Part shown: positions 54,352 to 63,926 of the stretch, piece after piece
How positions within the stretch are numbered: position 1 is the first letter of the stretch
Layout of the letters: every line of letters starts with the position of its first letter
Source: Streptomyces asoensis
Lineage (GTDB): Bacteria > Actinomycetota > Actinomycetes > Streptomycetales > Streptomycetaceae
Assembly: GCF_016860545.1 (NCBI RefSeq)
Contig: NZ_BNEB01000002.1
Location: 496,001 to 560,000, forward strand
Direction: 5' to 3'
DNA length: 64,000 nt
The notes under the pieces: generated by a model
What the model saw: only the letters and a program-made list of their open reading frames with translations
The model's database searches: none
Told to the model about the DNA's origin: nothing
Made by a program: the position numbers and the translations under genes

Positions 54352-54536
54352 GCCCTAGCCCTAGCCCTAGCCCTTGCCTCGCCGCGGGCGGGTGCGGGTC
54401 GGTGGGGGCTGGTCGCGCAGTTCCCCGCGCCCCTGGGGTGGTGGGTCCTGTTCGCCGGGGGCGGGTGCGGGCTTCGTCGGGGCTGGTCGCGCAGTTCCCC
54501 GCGCCCCTGGGGGGCGTGGGTGTGGGCGGGTGCGGG
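54352..54536. repeat. GCCCTA hexamer array followed by a ~74-bp tandem unit carrying dispersed repeats
   Basis: Four tandem GCCCTA-type hexamers lie at 54352-54375. Then GCGGGTGCGGG recurs at 54388, 54461 and 54526, and between these lie two copies of the dispersed 21-bp element (54415-54435, 54489-54509) with GGGGCTGGTC before each. The array separates argR from the apbE gene. Confidence 0.8.
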
Positions 54537-54560
54537 TTTGCTGCGCTCTGGGGGGTGGGG

Positions 54561-55361
54561 TCAGCCCAGGCGGCGGGCCAGGCCGCCGGTGCAGCGGACC
54601 TCGTCGCCCGCCGTGATCAGCAGGGCCTCGACGTCCGGGAGCCCCTCCAGCCACGCCAGCGCGTCCCGTGAGCCCATCGCGAAGGCCGCCGTGGCCCAGC
54701 AGTCCGCCCAGGTCAGCCGGGGTGCCACGACGGTCACGGCGACCAGGTCCGTCACCGCGGAGCGGCCCGTGCGCGGGTCGACGATGTGCGCCCCCCGCTC
54801 CGCCGTGCCCGACGTGGCCACGGCCAGTTCGTCGGCGCCCGCCGCCGACACCACCGCCGCCAGACCGCCCGGGCGCAGCGGATCCGACACCCCGACCCGC
54901 CACGGCCGGTCCGGTCCGGGGACGCCCAGCAGCTGCACGTCCCCGCCGCCGTTGACGCTCACCCCGCTCACGCCCGCCGCCGCGACCAGCCGGGCCACCC
55001 GCTCGGCGGCCCAGCCCTTGACGATGCCGGTCGGGTCCAGCCGGCCCTGGTAGCGCATGCTGAACCAGCCCTCGCTCACCCGCTCCGCCTCGGCGCCCAG
55101 TTCCAGCACCTCGGCCACTTCCGGGTCGCACTCCTCGACGGTCAGCTCGCCGCGGACCAGCCGGGACACCTGGCTGTCCTCGCGGTAGGTGCTGAACACC
55201 TCGTCGACCCGGTGCAGCGAGTCGACCGCCTCCTCCAGCGCGGTGCGCACCGCCCCCGCCTCCCCGCCGCGCACGTCGAAGGAGAAGACGGTCCCCATGA
55301 CCTCTTCCGCATGACGCACCGCGGCGGGAGCCGCCGCCGACTCGGCCACGGTGTCAGCCAC
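54561..55361 (-). CDS. apbE: FAD:protein FMN transferase (ApbE, flavinyl transferase)
   Basis: A 266-residue ApbE. It attaches FMN from FAD to a Thr/Ser of an FMN-binding domain. Motifs in order are EEVMGTVFSFDVRGG, STYREDSQVSRL, LDPTGIVKGWAAERVA, SVNGGGDVQLLG and GTAERGAHIVDPRTG, the last being the metal- and FAD-binding region. There is no signal peptide, so the transferase may act in the cytoplasm on an unfolded or Tat/Sec-competent substrate, unlike lipoprotein ApbE forms. GTG 55361 overlaps the FMN-binding gene by 8 bp. Confidence 0.93.
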   Translation of the reverse strand: MADTVAESAAAPAAVRHAEEVMGTVFSFDVRGGEAGAVRTALEEAVDSLHRVDEVFSTYREDSQVSRLVRGELTVEECDPEVAEVLELGAEAERVSEGWFSMRYQGRLDPTGIVKGWAAERVARLVAAAGVSGVSVNGGGDVQLLGVPGPDRPWRVGVSDPLRPGGLAAVVSAAGADELAVATSGTAERGAHIVDPRTGRSAVTDLVAVTVVAPRLTWADCWATAAFAMGSRDALAWLEGLPDVEALLITAGDEVRCTGGLARRLG

Positions 55362-56433
55362 CGGCCTGGTCCAGCGCGGACTGCAACGACTTCTTGTAGC
55401 CCTCGCTGGTGTAGGTGGCGCCGGAGACGGAGTCGATGTCGGCGCTGCCCGCGGCGACGGCCTCCTGGTTGAGCTTGGGGACGGCCAGCTCGGTCTTCTG
55501 GTCGCTGGTGCCGCCCTTGGGGGCCTGGACGGCCTCCGCCTTGGTGATCTTCTTGCCGGCGACCGTGATCCGCACCTGGACCGGCCCGTACTGCGTCTGC
55601 GCGACGGCACCGGTGACCGTCTTGGCCTGCGCCGCCCCCGATCCCGCGTTCCCGGAGCCGGACGAGGCGCCCGCGCCCGCCGTCGCCTTGTCGAGCGCCG
55701 ACTGGAGCGACTTCTTGTAGCCCTCGCTGGTGTAGGTGGCGCCGGAGACGGAGTCGATGTCGGCGCTGCCCGCGGCGACGGCCTCCTGGTTGAGCTTGGG
55801 GACGGAGAGCGCGGTCTTCTGGTCGCTGGTGCCGCCCTTGGGGGCCTGGACGGCCTCCGCCTTGGTGATCTTGCCGCCGGCCACGGTGATCCGGACCTGC
55901 ACAGCCCCGTACTGCGTCTGGACCGCGTCGCCGGTGAAGGGGCCGGAGGCCTGCGCGCTGCCGGAACCCTGGCCCTGGCCGGAGCCCGCGCTCGCGTTCG
56001 CCTTGTCGATCGCCGACTGGAGGGACTTCTTGTAGCCCTCGCTGGTGTAGGTGGCGCCCGAGACCGTGTCGACGTTCGCGCTCTGCTTGGCGACGACGTC
56101 GGCGTTGAGTTTCGGGACGGCCAGCGCGGTCTTCTGGTCGCTGGTGCCGCCCTTCGGGGCCTGGACGGCCTCCGCCTTGGTGATCTTGTTGGCGACGACG
56201 GTGATCCGGACCTGCACGGCCCCGTACTGCGTCTGCGCCGCGTCGCCGGTCATCGTCCCCGACACGACCGCCCCGGCCCCGCCCTGCGCCGCTTCCTGCG
56301 CCTGCGCGCCCGCCCCCGCCGCCTGCGCGGCGCCCGGGTCGGACGCCGGCTTCAGCGACAGCAGCAGCACGATCCCGGACACGGTGGCGGCGGTGGCGAG
56401 CACGACGCGCCGAAGAGGGTGGCTCTTCCTCAT
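55354..56433 (-). CDS. Secreted triple FMN-binding-domain protein (multi-flavinylated electron carrier)
   Basis: A 359-residue protein. A signal or anchor helix at ~10-27 is followed by an Ala/Gly linker and three tandem FMN-binding domains of ~75 residues spaced about 105-107 residues apart. Each ends in VSGATYTSEGYKKSLQSA, whose SGATYT fits the ApbE flavinylation motif, so three covalent FMN groups are predicted. Ser/Gly linkers separate the domains. Two repeats are identical over 98 bp (55387-55484 and 55708-55805), showing recent duplication. It would relay electrons outside the membrane. Confidence 0.92.
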   Translation of the reverse strand: MRKSHPLRRVVLATAATVSGIVLLLSLKPASDPGAAQAAGAGAQAQEAAQGGAGAVVSGTMTGDAAQTQYGAVQVRITVVANKITKAEAVQAPKGGTSDQKTALAVPKLNADVVAKQSANVDTVSGATYTSEGYKKSLQSAIDKANASAGSGQGQGSGSAQASGPFTGDAVQTQYGAVQVRITVAGGKITKAEAVQAPKGGTSDQKTALSVPKLNQEAVAAGSADIDSVSGATYTSEGYKKSLQSALDKATAGAGASSGSGNAGSGAAQAKTVTGAVAQTQYGPVQVRITVAGKKITKAEAVQAPKGGTSDQKTELAVPKLNQEAVAAGSADIDSVSGATYTSEGYKKSLQSALDQAGG

Positions 56434-56489
56434 CTCTTCCTGAGCTCCTGTTTCCCGTTGGTGGCGAGGTTCCCGTGGGTGCGGGTCGC

Positions 56490-57872
56490 TCACATCTCGA
56501 ACGACTCGTGGTGGATGCGGCGGGCGGGGACCCCGGCGCCGCGCAGTGCCTCGTACACCCCTTGGGCGAAGCCGTTCGGTCCGCACATGAAGACGTCGTG
56601 GCCGTCGATGTCGGGGATCTTCCGCTGGAGGGACTCCGCCGAGATGTCGGGGCGTTCCCCGTCGGGGCTGTTCACGGCGTACATCAGCCGCGCCCCGCGC
56701 TCGTCGGCGATCTTCGCCAGCTCGTCCCACAGCGCCAGGTCCTGCGTGCTGTTGGCCCGGTAGAGGAGGGTGATGTCACCGGCCGCGCCCGGCAGCGTCT
56801 CGAACAGCGCCCGCATCGGCGTGATGCCCACGCCGCCCGCCACCAGCAGCACCTTGCCGCGGCTGCGCCGGGACGCCGTCATCGCGCCGTAGGGGCCCTC
56901 GGCCCACACCTTCGTGCCCGGCCGCAGCTCGCGCAGCGCGGCACTGTGGTCGCCGATCGCCTTGACGGTGATGCGCAGCAGGTCGGGGCGGGGGGCCGCC
57001 GACAGCGAGTACGGGTGGGAGCTGAACCGCATCCCCGGAGCCAGGAACCGCCACCGGAAGAACTGTCCGGCCTCCGCGCCCATCCGGTGCAGCTTGCGCC
57101 CGCCGATCAGGACCGACACGATGCCCGGCGTCTCCTCGATGACCGCCTCGACGCGCAGCCGGTGGCGCAGGTTCAGCCGCACCGGGGCGATGACGCGGTA
57201 CCAGACGACCAGCGCGGTGACCGAGCCGTACAGGGCGTACCAGACGGTCTTGGCGGTCGGCTCGATCGCGAAGTCGTTGCCGGTGGTGATCTGGTGCCAG
57301 AACGTCAGGAAGACGGCCGCGTACGTCATCAGGTGGATGTGGTACCAGGTGTCGTACGGCATGCGGCGGCGCACGGGTCCGATCGACACCAGTCCGATGA
57401 GCAGGAACAGTCCGGTGCCGATGGCGGCCTTGCCCATGTCGGGCAGCTGCTCGACGGAGTCGACGGTCTGCTGGACGATGTCACCCAGCGACTTGCCGGC
57501 CTGGAGCGCGTAGCCCCACATGATGAGGAAGACGTGCGCGAAGACCAGGCAGAGCGTGTACCTGCCGCTCATCGCGTGCCAGCGCGCCACCCGGTCCGAG
57601 CCCACCCGCCGCTCCAGCGCCGGCACCCTGGCCATCTGGAGCACCACGAGCGCCATCAGGTACCCGGCGAGCAGCCCGGTGATCCGTCCCGCGTTGAGGA
57701 TCTTGCTGTTGTCGTCCGCGATGTTGGGCGTGTTGGCCCACCACAGCCACAGCACACCCGCCGCGCCCGCCCACACGGCGAGCAGCAACGGGACGGCCGG
57801 GGAGCGGCGCGGGCGGATGCGGCGCATCGTCTGGCGGCGGGCGGCGCGGCCGCCGGCGATCGTCGTGGTCAC
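56490..57872 (-). CDS. Ferric reductase-like transmembrane protein with FAD/NAD(P)-binding domain
   Basis: A 460-residue flavocytochrome-like protein. Six or so helices lie in residues 25-225, with His residues in RWHAMSGRYTL, FAHVFL, YHIHLMTYAAV and FWHQIT that could bind haem b. A ferredoxin-reductase FAD domain (RFSSHPYSLSAAP) and an NAD(P) domain (LLVAGGVGITPMRALFE, HDVFMCGPNGFAQGVY) follow. It would take electrons from cytoplasmic NAD(P)H across the membrane. GTG 57872 has GGAGGAACA ahead. First gene of the flavinylation operon. Confidence 0.92.
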   Translation of the reverse strand: MTTTIAGGRAARRQTMRRIRPRRSPAVPLLLAVWAGAAGVLWLWWANTPNIADDNSKILNAGRITGLLAGYLMALVVLQMARVPALERRVGSDRVARWHAMSGRYTLCLVFAHVFLIMWGYALQAGKSLGDIVQQTVDSVEQLPDMGKAAIGTGLFLLIGLVSIGPVRRRMPYDTWYHIHLMTYAAVFLTFWHQITTGNDFAIEPTAKTVWYALYGSVTALVVWYRVIAPVRLNLRHRLRVEAVIEETPGIVSVLIGGRKLHRMGAEAGQFFRWRFLAPGMRFSSHPYSLSAAPRPDLLRITVKAIGDHSAALRELRPGTKVWAEGPYGAMTASRRSRGKVLLVAGGVGITPMRALFETLPGAAGDITLLYRANSTQDLALWDELAKIADERGARLMYAVNSPDGERPDISAESLQRKIPDIDGHDVFMCGPNGFAQGVYEALRGAGVPARRIHHESFEM

Positions 57873-57977
57873 TGTTCCTCCGTGGATACGGACCCTTGGC
57901 CCTCAGATACGGGCCGCGGTCGCCGAGCGTTCAGCGTCCGGCCGGGCCGCTCGGCGGAGGCGACCGCCGCGGGGGAC

Positions 57978-58682
57978 TCAGTAGCGGGTGACGGCCGTCG
58001 GGCCGCCGGCGGTGCCGATCGCGAGGTGCGGTGAGCCCTGCGGCCGGACCCAGGCGAGGATCCGCCGCATCGCCGCCGACGGCACCGACACGCACCCGGC
58101 GGTGGCCCCCCGGCCGTCGACGTGCAGGAAGATGCCCGCCCCGCGGCCCCGTACCGGCTCCCGGTAGTTGAATCCGACGACCAGCGCGTGCGCGTACTGC
58201 GTCCGGTAGTCCGCCAGGTGCTCGGACTCGGCGGCCCGGCAGTGCGCGGGCCGGGGCTCGGTCCAGCGGTTGTAGGAGGGGGAGTCGTTGTCCTGGCACC
58301 ACCAGGAGTCCCGGTGCACCGGCCGGTAGGGGTACGACGTCCCGCGCGGCGCCGCCTCGATGCCGAAGGCGTACGGCAGGCCGTACAGGCCCGTGGGCGT
58401 GGTGGAGGTGCCCTGCCGGCGGGCGGCCCCCTCGACCAGGCCCTTCGCGCCGAACCGGGCGGGCGCGGAACCGGTCGGCACCCAGCGGCCGGACCGCAGG
58501 TCCCACCAGGTGAGCGTGCCCGTGGTGGACCCGGCCCGCGCGGCCACGGCGGTGATCAGCTGGGTTCCGCCGCCCGTGTCCGCCATCCGCGCGGGCAGCG
58601 GGGCGCCCGCCGCGGTGTCCGGGGCCGCCCCGAGCAGGACGAGACAGGCGCAGACGAGGGGGACGACGGCACGAGGGCGCAT
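57978..58682 (-). CDS. L,D-transpeptidase-like (YkuD-fold) secreted protein
   Basis: A 234-residue protein with signal peptide ~1-26. The catalytic segment IFLHVDGRGATAGCVSVP has the H...G...CxS/V order of L,D-transpeptidases, with Cys as nucleophile. The upstream TPTGLYGLPYAFG segment and WWCQDNDSPSYNRW are typical of actinobacterial YkuD relatives that lack LysM. It may cross-link peptidoglycan or act as an amidase-like relative. It lies upstream of the flavinylation operon on the same strand, with a 105-bp gap. Confidence 0.88.
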   Translation of the reverse strand: MRPRAVVPLVCACLVLLGAAPDTAAGAPLPARMADTGGGTQLITAVAARAGSTTGTLTWWDLRSGRWVPTGSAPARFGAKGLVEGAARRQGTSTTPTGLYGLPYAFGIEAAPRGTSYPYRPVHRDSWWCQDNDSPSYNRWTEPRPAHCRAAESEHLADYRTQYAHALVVGFNYREPVRGRGAGIFLHVDGRGATAGCVSVPSAAMRRILAWVRPQGSPHLAIGTAGGPTAVTRY

Positions 58683-58762
58683 GCTCAGACGCTAAGCGCG
58701 GGTGGCCGCACCGGCAGGCCGGGGTGGGCCGACCGTGCGCGGTGCCGCCGCCCGCGCGGGTC

Positions 58763-60463
58763 TCAGACCACCGGGCCCAGCGGGTTGAGCTGGTCCGCAC
58801 GGCCCTCGAAGGCGTGCAGCAGCAGGTCGGTCATCTCGAACACGTGCCGGGCGTTGCGGTCCTGGACGGGGCTGAGGAAGGGCCTCCAGAAGGGGTCGCG
58901 CACGATCGAGTGCCGGCTGCCCTCGATGGCCCGGTGGAAGACCTCGGCGACGATGCGTCCGCCGACACCGGTCAGCTTCCCGCCGCCCTTCACCTCGGCC
59001 TCGCGCAGGGCGTAGAACCACAGCGGGGCGTGCCTGGCGACCGCGTCCACGAGCGGGGCGGAGAGCTGTGCCCCGCCGCCCTGCGCGAAGTCGGCCCTGG
59101 TGAGCGGCTCCACGTCGACCTTGCGGTCGACGAGGTACTCGGCCATCTGCTGTCCGGTGGCGAGGCGCAGCATCGACGCACGGGTGAGGTTGCGGAACGC
59201 GAGGTTCAGTTCGATCTCCGGGGGTGCCGCCTGGCCCCGGCCGCCGAAGGAGCCGAGCGGCAGGTCGGCCAGCGGGTTCACGAGCAGGGTGTCGATGCGC
59301 TTGGCGAGGTTGAACTGCGCGTCGGGCACCTGGAGGTCGGCCCGGTCGGGTACCGCCTCGCGGAAGGCGAACAGCCGACGGAAGTCCGCGATCCAGTTGG
59401 TGGGCAGCCGCTCGAAGTCGCCCGCCTCCGGGTCCGCCGCGTCGGCGGGCGGCGGCGAGAGGATGCCGCTCGTGCCGCTGAACCGGAAGAGCAGCTCCAG
59501 CGTGCCGCGGCCCTGGTCGAAGACGCGGTTCCAGTTGTAGCGGCCCCGGACCATGCTGTGGCCGAGCCGGTAGGCGCCGACGGAGAACTCGATGGGCATG
59601 GTCGGCAGGTCGTGCTCGCCCGGCCTCGGCTCGAACACCCGCCGGCCGTTGCCGAACACGTCGTCGACGATCTCGGGGTCGACGATCCTCGGCAGGAAGT
59701 CGTGGCGCAGCATCCACTGGTAGTGCTTGACGACCGTCTCGCGTGCCGTCTCGAACAGGACCGCGCTGGAGACCCCCTTGCCGACCAGGTCGGCGACCAC
59801 CCGGTTGTGGAACCGGATGAAGGCGGTGTGGATCTGGGCGACGACCAGGTTCTCGTCGTTGCGCGGGTCCGGTATCAGCGCGCGGCGCCGCTCGGACCTC
59901 AGCGAACCCGTGCCCGTGCGGGGCAGGTCGAACCCGGTGAGCGGGCGGCCCACGATCGAGGGGTCGTCGGGCACGCCCTGCGTCGTGCCGGACTTCAGCC
60001 GGATCCCGTCCTCCTCGTAGAACCGGCGGTCGAAGCGGTGGTCGGGTCCGAGGCCGTAGAGCGAGTCGAGGTCGAGGGCGGGGCTGCGGCCCTGGAGGAG
60101 CTGGCGGACCGTGATCTCGTCCTCCAGGCGCACCGCCGTGGCGTCCAGCGTGAGGTCGTGGTCGACGAACTGACCGAGGTAGGTGAACCCCGACGGGACC
60201 CCGGGCTGGTCGGGCTGCTCGCGCTCGGGGTCCGTCATCGCCCGGGCCAGCTCGGTGCGGGCCTCACGGTCGAGCTGCTGGGCCGGCCGGGAGTGCGGAC
60301 CGAGCCGGGAGAAGCGGAACTTGCGCAGGTCCGCCACGGTGGAGGCGGTCAGTGGCTCGGACGGTCCGCCGTCCCGGGACTCGGCGAGGATCCCCTCGCC
60401 GACGACGTAGAAGGACGAGCGGAGGTGGCGTTTGCTCTGTGGTTCGCGTGCGGGTCGGAACAT
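58763..60463 (-). CDS. Animal-type haem peroxidase (peroxinectin/cyclooxygenase-like)
   Basis: A 566-residue peroxidase-cyclooxygenase superfamily enzyme. The distal His lies in YLGQFVDHDLTLD, the conserved Arg region is RFFHNRV-like (TAFIRFHNRVV), and the proximal His is in YRLGHSMVRGRYNWN. No signal peptide is seen. ATG 60463 has GGGGGAT 4-5 bases ahead; ATG 60475 is an alternative without a ribosome site. The substrate is unknown; bacterial homologues oxidise phenols or halides with peroxide. Confidence 0.9.
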   Translation of the reverse strand: MFRPAREPQSKRHLRSSFYVVGEGILAESRDGGPSEPLTASTVADLRKFRFSRLGPHSRPAQQLDREARTELARAMTDPEREQPDQPGVPSGFTYLGQFVDHDLTLDATAVRLEDEITVRQLLQGRSPALDLDSLYGLGPDHRFDRRFYEEDGIRLKSGTTQGVPDDPSIVGRPLTGFDLPRTGTGSLRSERRRALIPDPRNDENLVVAQIHTAFIRFHNRVVADLVGKGVSSAVLFETARETVVKHYQWMLRHDFLPRIVDPEIVDDVFGNGRRVFEPRPGEHDLPTMPIEFSVGAYRLGHSMVRGRYNWNRVFDQGRGTLELLFRFSGTSGILSPPPADAADPEAGDFERLPTNWIADFRRLFAFREAVPDRADLQVPDAQFNLAKRIDTLLVNPLADLPLGSFGGRGQAAPPEIELNLAFRNLTRASMLRLATGQQMAEYLVDRKVDVEPLTRADFAQGGGAQLSAPLVDAVARHAPLWFYALREAEVKGGGKLTGVGGRIVAEVFHRAIEGSRHSIVRDPFWRPFLSPVQDRNARHVFEMTDLLLHAFEGRADQLNPLGPVV

Positions 60464-60604
60464 GTGATCCCCCATGTGTTCGCGCCTGCGCGAGAGCGCG
60501 CATGCGTGAGTCACGCTAGGGGACGAGAGCGGCGGAAGGGGGAATTCCGTCAAATGCCCCAAGTGGAACAAGTGTTGACGGTCTGTACAGTCATCCCATG
60601 CGCG

Positions 60605-61186
60605 TCAAATCGGGCGCAGGGGCAACGGGAGTCCGGGCAGCCCGTCCATGCTCGTGGCGACGTGCTCCTTCTTCGTGAAGTAGGCGCTGAGCGACTCGTC
60701 GTCCTCCCGTGCGAACCGCTTGGCGTGCAGCTCGCGGTCCTCGTCGTACGTCATGAAGGGCACGGCGTAGCCGCAGGTGTCGCGGACGAGTTCGGCGTGC
60801 ACGACGATGATCGCGCGCAGTCCGTGCGGGGTCGGGTCCAGCCCGGTGAAACGCGCGAGGAGCTCGCGGAAGCGGGGATCGTCGCGGAAGACCGGCTCGC
60901 CGCGGCCATGGACCCGCACGATGTTCGGCGGTCCCTGGAAGGCGCACCACATCAGCGTGATCCGGCCGTTCTCCCGCAGGTGCGCGATGGTCTCCGCGTT
61001 CGAACCGGCGAAGTCGAGATACGCCACGGTGTGCTCGTCCAGGACGGCGAACGAGCCCTTGAGGCCCTTGGGGGAGAGGTTCACCGTGCCCTCGCCGGAC
61101 AGCGGGGCGGTCGCGGTGAAGAAGAGGGGCTGCTCCTCGATGAACGTACGGAGTCTGCCGTCGATGCGCTCATAGGTCTTTCCCAT
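60605..61186 (-). CDS. Pyridoxamine 5'-phosphate oxidase-fold (split-barrel) protein
   Basis: A 193-residue flavin- or F420-binding split-barrel protein: FIEEQPLFFTATAPLSGEGTVNLSPKG, VAYLDFAGSNAETIAHLRENGRITLMWCAF, PNIVRVHGRGEPVF and CGYAVPFMTYDEDRE. This subgroup often binds haem or flavin and its reaction is unknown. Its promoter (61195-61224) contains a palindrome, so it is likely under its own repressor. Confidence 0.88.
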   Translation of the reverse strand: MGKTYERIDGRLRTFIEEQPLFFTATAPLSGEGTVNLSPKGLKGSFAVLDEHTVAYLDFAGSNAETIAHLRENGRITLMWCAFQGPPNIVRVHGRGEPVFRDDPRFRELLARFTGLDPTPHGLRAIIVVHAELVRDTCGYAVPFMTYDEDRELHAKRFAREDDESLSAYFTKKEHVATSMDGLPGLPLPLRPI

Positions 61187-61194
61187 GTCTAACG

Positions 61195-61224
61195 ATTATG
61201 CGGGAAAGTCTTTCGCGCGTCTAA
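61195..61224 (-). promoter_or_regulatory. PNPOx-like gene promoter with internal palindrome
   Basis: TTAGAC (61219-61224) and CATAAT (61195-61200) on the minus strand are 18 bp apart. The spacer holds GCGCGAAAG-A-CTTTCCCGC (61200-61218), 9-bp arms with one mismatch, a classic repressor position. Confidence 0.6.
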
Positions 61225-61301
61225 GGAATACGCCATTCCTCACGACGCCACAGCGGCCGCCCCGGCCGGCGCTTCTCGGGGCGGCCACCGTGCCTGTCAC
61301 G

Positions 61302-62183
61302 TCACTTGTTCAACGTGCAGGCGGCCAGGGCGTCGAGGCCCTGCGGCTTGGTGCCCTTGCGGCCGATCGAGATGGCGATGCGGTCGATCGTGGACACGCG
61401 CTTGTCCTTCAGCGGGCCGAGGATCGCGTTCTGCACGAAGTTGGCGCCACCCTGGCCCACCGTGTTCTGGAGCCGGGTGTTGGCCTCGTTGATCTGGGTC
61501 TGGAGCAGCGCGAGGTTGCGGTCGACCTCGGCCTGCGCGGTGGCGGGGATCGCGGGAAGCTGCGAGGCCACGTCCGGGCAGGTGATCGTGCCGACGGCCC
61601 CGGCGTTGCCCGCGTTACCGGCGTTGCCCGCGTTCCCGGCGTTGTTGTTGCCGGTGTTCGCGTTGTTGCCCGCATTACCGGCGTTACCGGCATTGCCCGC
61701 GTTGCCGTTCGCCGCGCCGCCCGCGTTCGCCGCGCCGCCCGTGTTGAGGGCGCAGCCGGCCAGCGCGTCGAGGCCCTGCGGCTTGGTGCCCTTGCGGCCG
61801 ATCGAGATGGCGATGCGGTCGATCGTGGACACGCGCTTGTCCTTCAGCGGGCCGAGGATCGCGTTCTGCACGAAGTTCGCGCCGCCCTGGCCGACCGTGT
61901 CGACCAGGCGCTTGTTGGCCTCCGCGATCTGGGTCTGGAGCAGCGCGAGGTTGCGGTCGACCTCGGCCTGCGCGGTGGCGGGGATCGCGGGAAGCTGGGA
62001 GGCCACGTCCGGGCACGCGATGGTGCCGGGGCTGGCGAGGGTCTGGGCGTTGGTGGCGCCGCTGCTCTTGGACTCCCCGGCGAGGGCGGAGTTGACGACC
62101 ACCGCGCCGGTCAGAGCCAGCGCGGCGGCCGCGCCGATGACCACCACACGACGCTTGTTGTACTTAGGAAGAGCCCTGGACAT
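61302..62183 (-). CDS. Secreted two-domain protein with Gly-Asn-Ala linker
   Basis: A 293-residue protein. An N-terminal signal helix (VVVIGAAAALALTGAVVV) precedes two almost identical ~95-residue domains, each starting CPDVASQLPAIPATAQAEVD and ending PQGLDALA(G/A)C(A/T)LN, with a Cys at each end that may pair. Between them is a low-complexity linker of AGN/GNA triplets (~50 residues). The family is not recognised; similar repeat proteins are secreted by Streptomyces. Near-identity of the two domains points to recent duplication or conversion. Confidence 0.8.
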   Translation of the reverse strand: MSRALPKYNKRRVVVIGAAAALALTGAVVVNSALAGESKSSGATNAQTLASPGTIACPDVASQLPAIPATAQAEVDRNLALLQTQIAEANKRLVDTVGQGGANFVQNAILGPLKDKRVSTIDRIAISIGRKGTKPQGLDALAGCALNTGGAANAGGAANGNAGNAGNAGNAGNNANTGNNNAGNAGNAGNAGNAGAVGTITCPDVASQLPAIPATAQAEVDRNLALLQTQINEANTRLQNTVGQGGANFVQNAILGPLKDKRVSTIDRIAISIGRKGTKPQGLDALAACTLNK

Positions 62184-62267
62184 GCGGAAGCCTCACTTGG
62201 GTCAGGAGTGGGTTGACAAACGCGGCGCCGGCGTTCAGTGGTGAGTACGGGAAAGCGGTTGCCGTTG

Positions 62268-62284
62268 TTCAAAGTCCTTTTGAA
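62268..62284. promoter_or_regulatory. TTCAAA inverted repeat upstream of the two-domain secreted protein
   Basis: TTCAAA-GTCCT-TTTGAA lies 85 bp ahead of the secreted protein start and 40 bp before the argH ARG boxes. Its use is unknown. Confidence 0.35.
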
Positions 62285-62324
62285 AACTTCTCGGAACCGG
62301 GAACCGGGCGGCACCGGGACGCCG

Positions 62325-62363
62325 GATTGACGATTCATGCAGTGCCCTGCATAATCATGCAGG
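62325..62363 (+). promoter_or_regulatory. argH promoter with tandem ARG boxes
   Basis: TTGACG (62327-62332) and CATAAT (62350-62355) are 17 bp apart. CCTGCATAATCATGCAGG (62346-62363) is a perfect palindromic ARG box over the -10, and a weaker box (62325-62342, GATTCATGC half) covers the -35 after 3 bp. Confidence 0.8.
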
Positions 62364-62382
62364 TCGGACAGTGCAGTCGTGA

Positions 62383-63828
<1,446 letters not shown>

Positions 63829-63926
63829 GGCGACGGCCGGCATCCGGGTCCACGCGCGCGTGAAGCGCAGGCATCGCGGTTACGTTGGTCGGGAACTGTC
63901 AAGGAGCCGACCGAACGGAGCCCGGG

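Noticed and set aside
54352..54375. Telomere-like array
   Set aside because: Only four GCCCTA hexamers, far from any chromosome end and within core arg genes.
60573..60604. Plus-strand promoter TTGACG upstream of the peroxidase region
   Set aside because: No suitable -10 at 16-18 bp and no downstream plus-strand gene.
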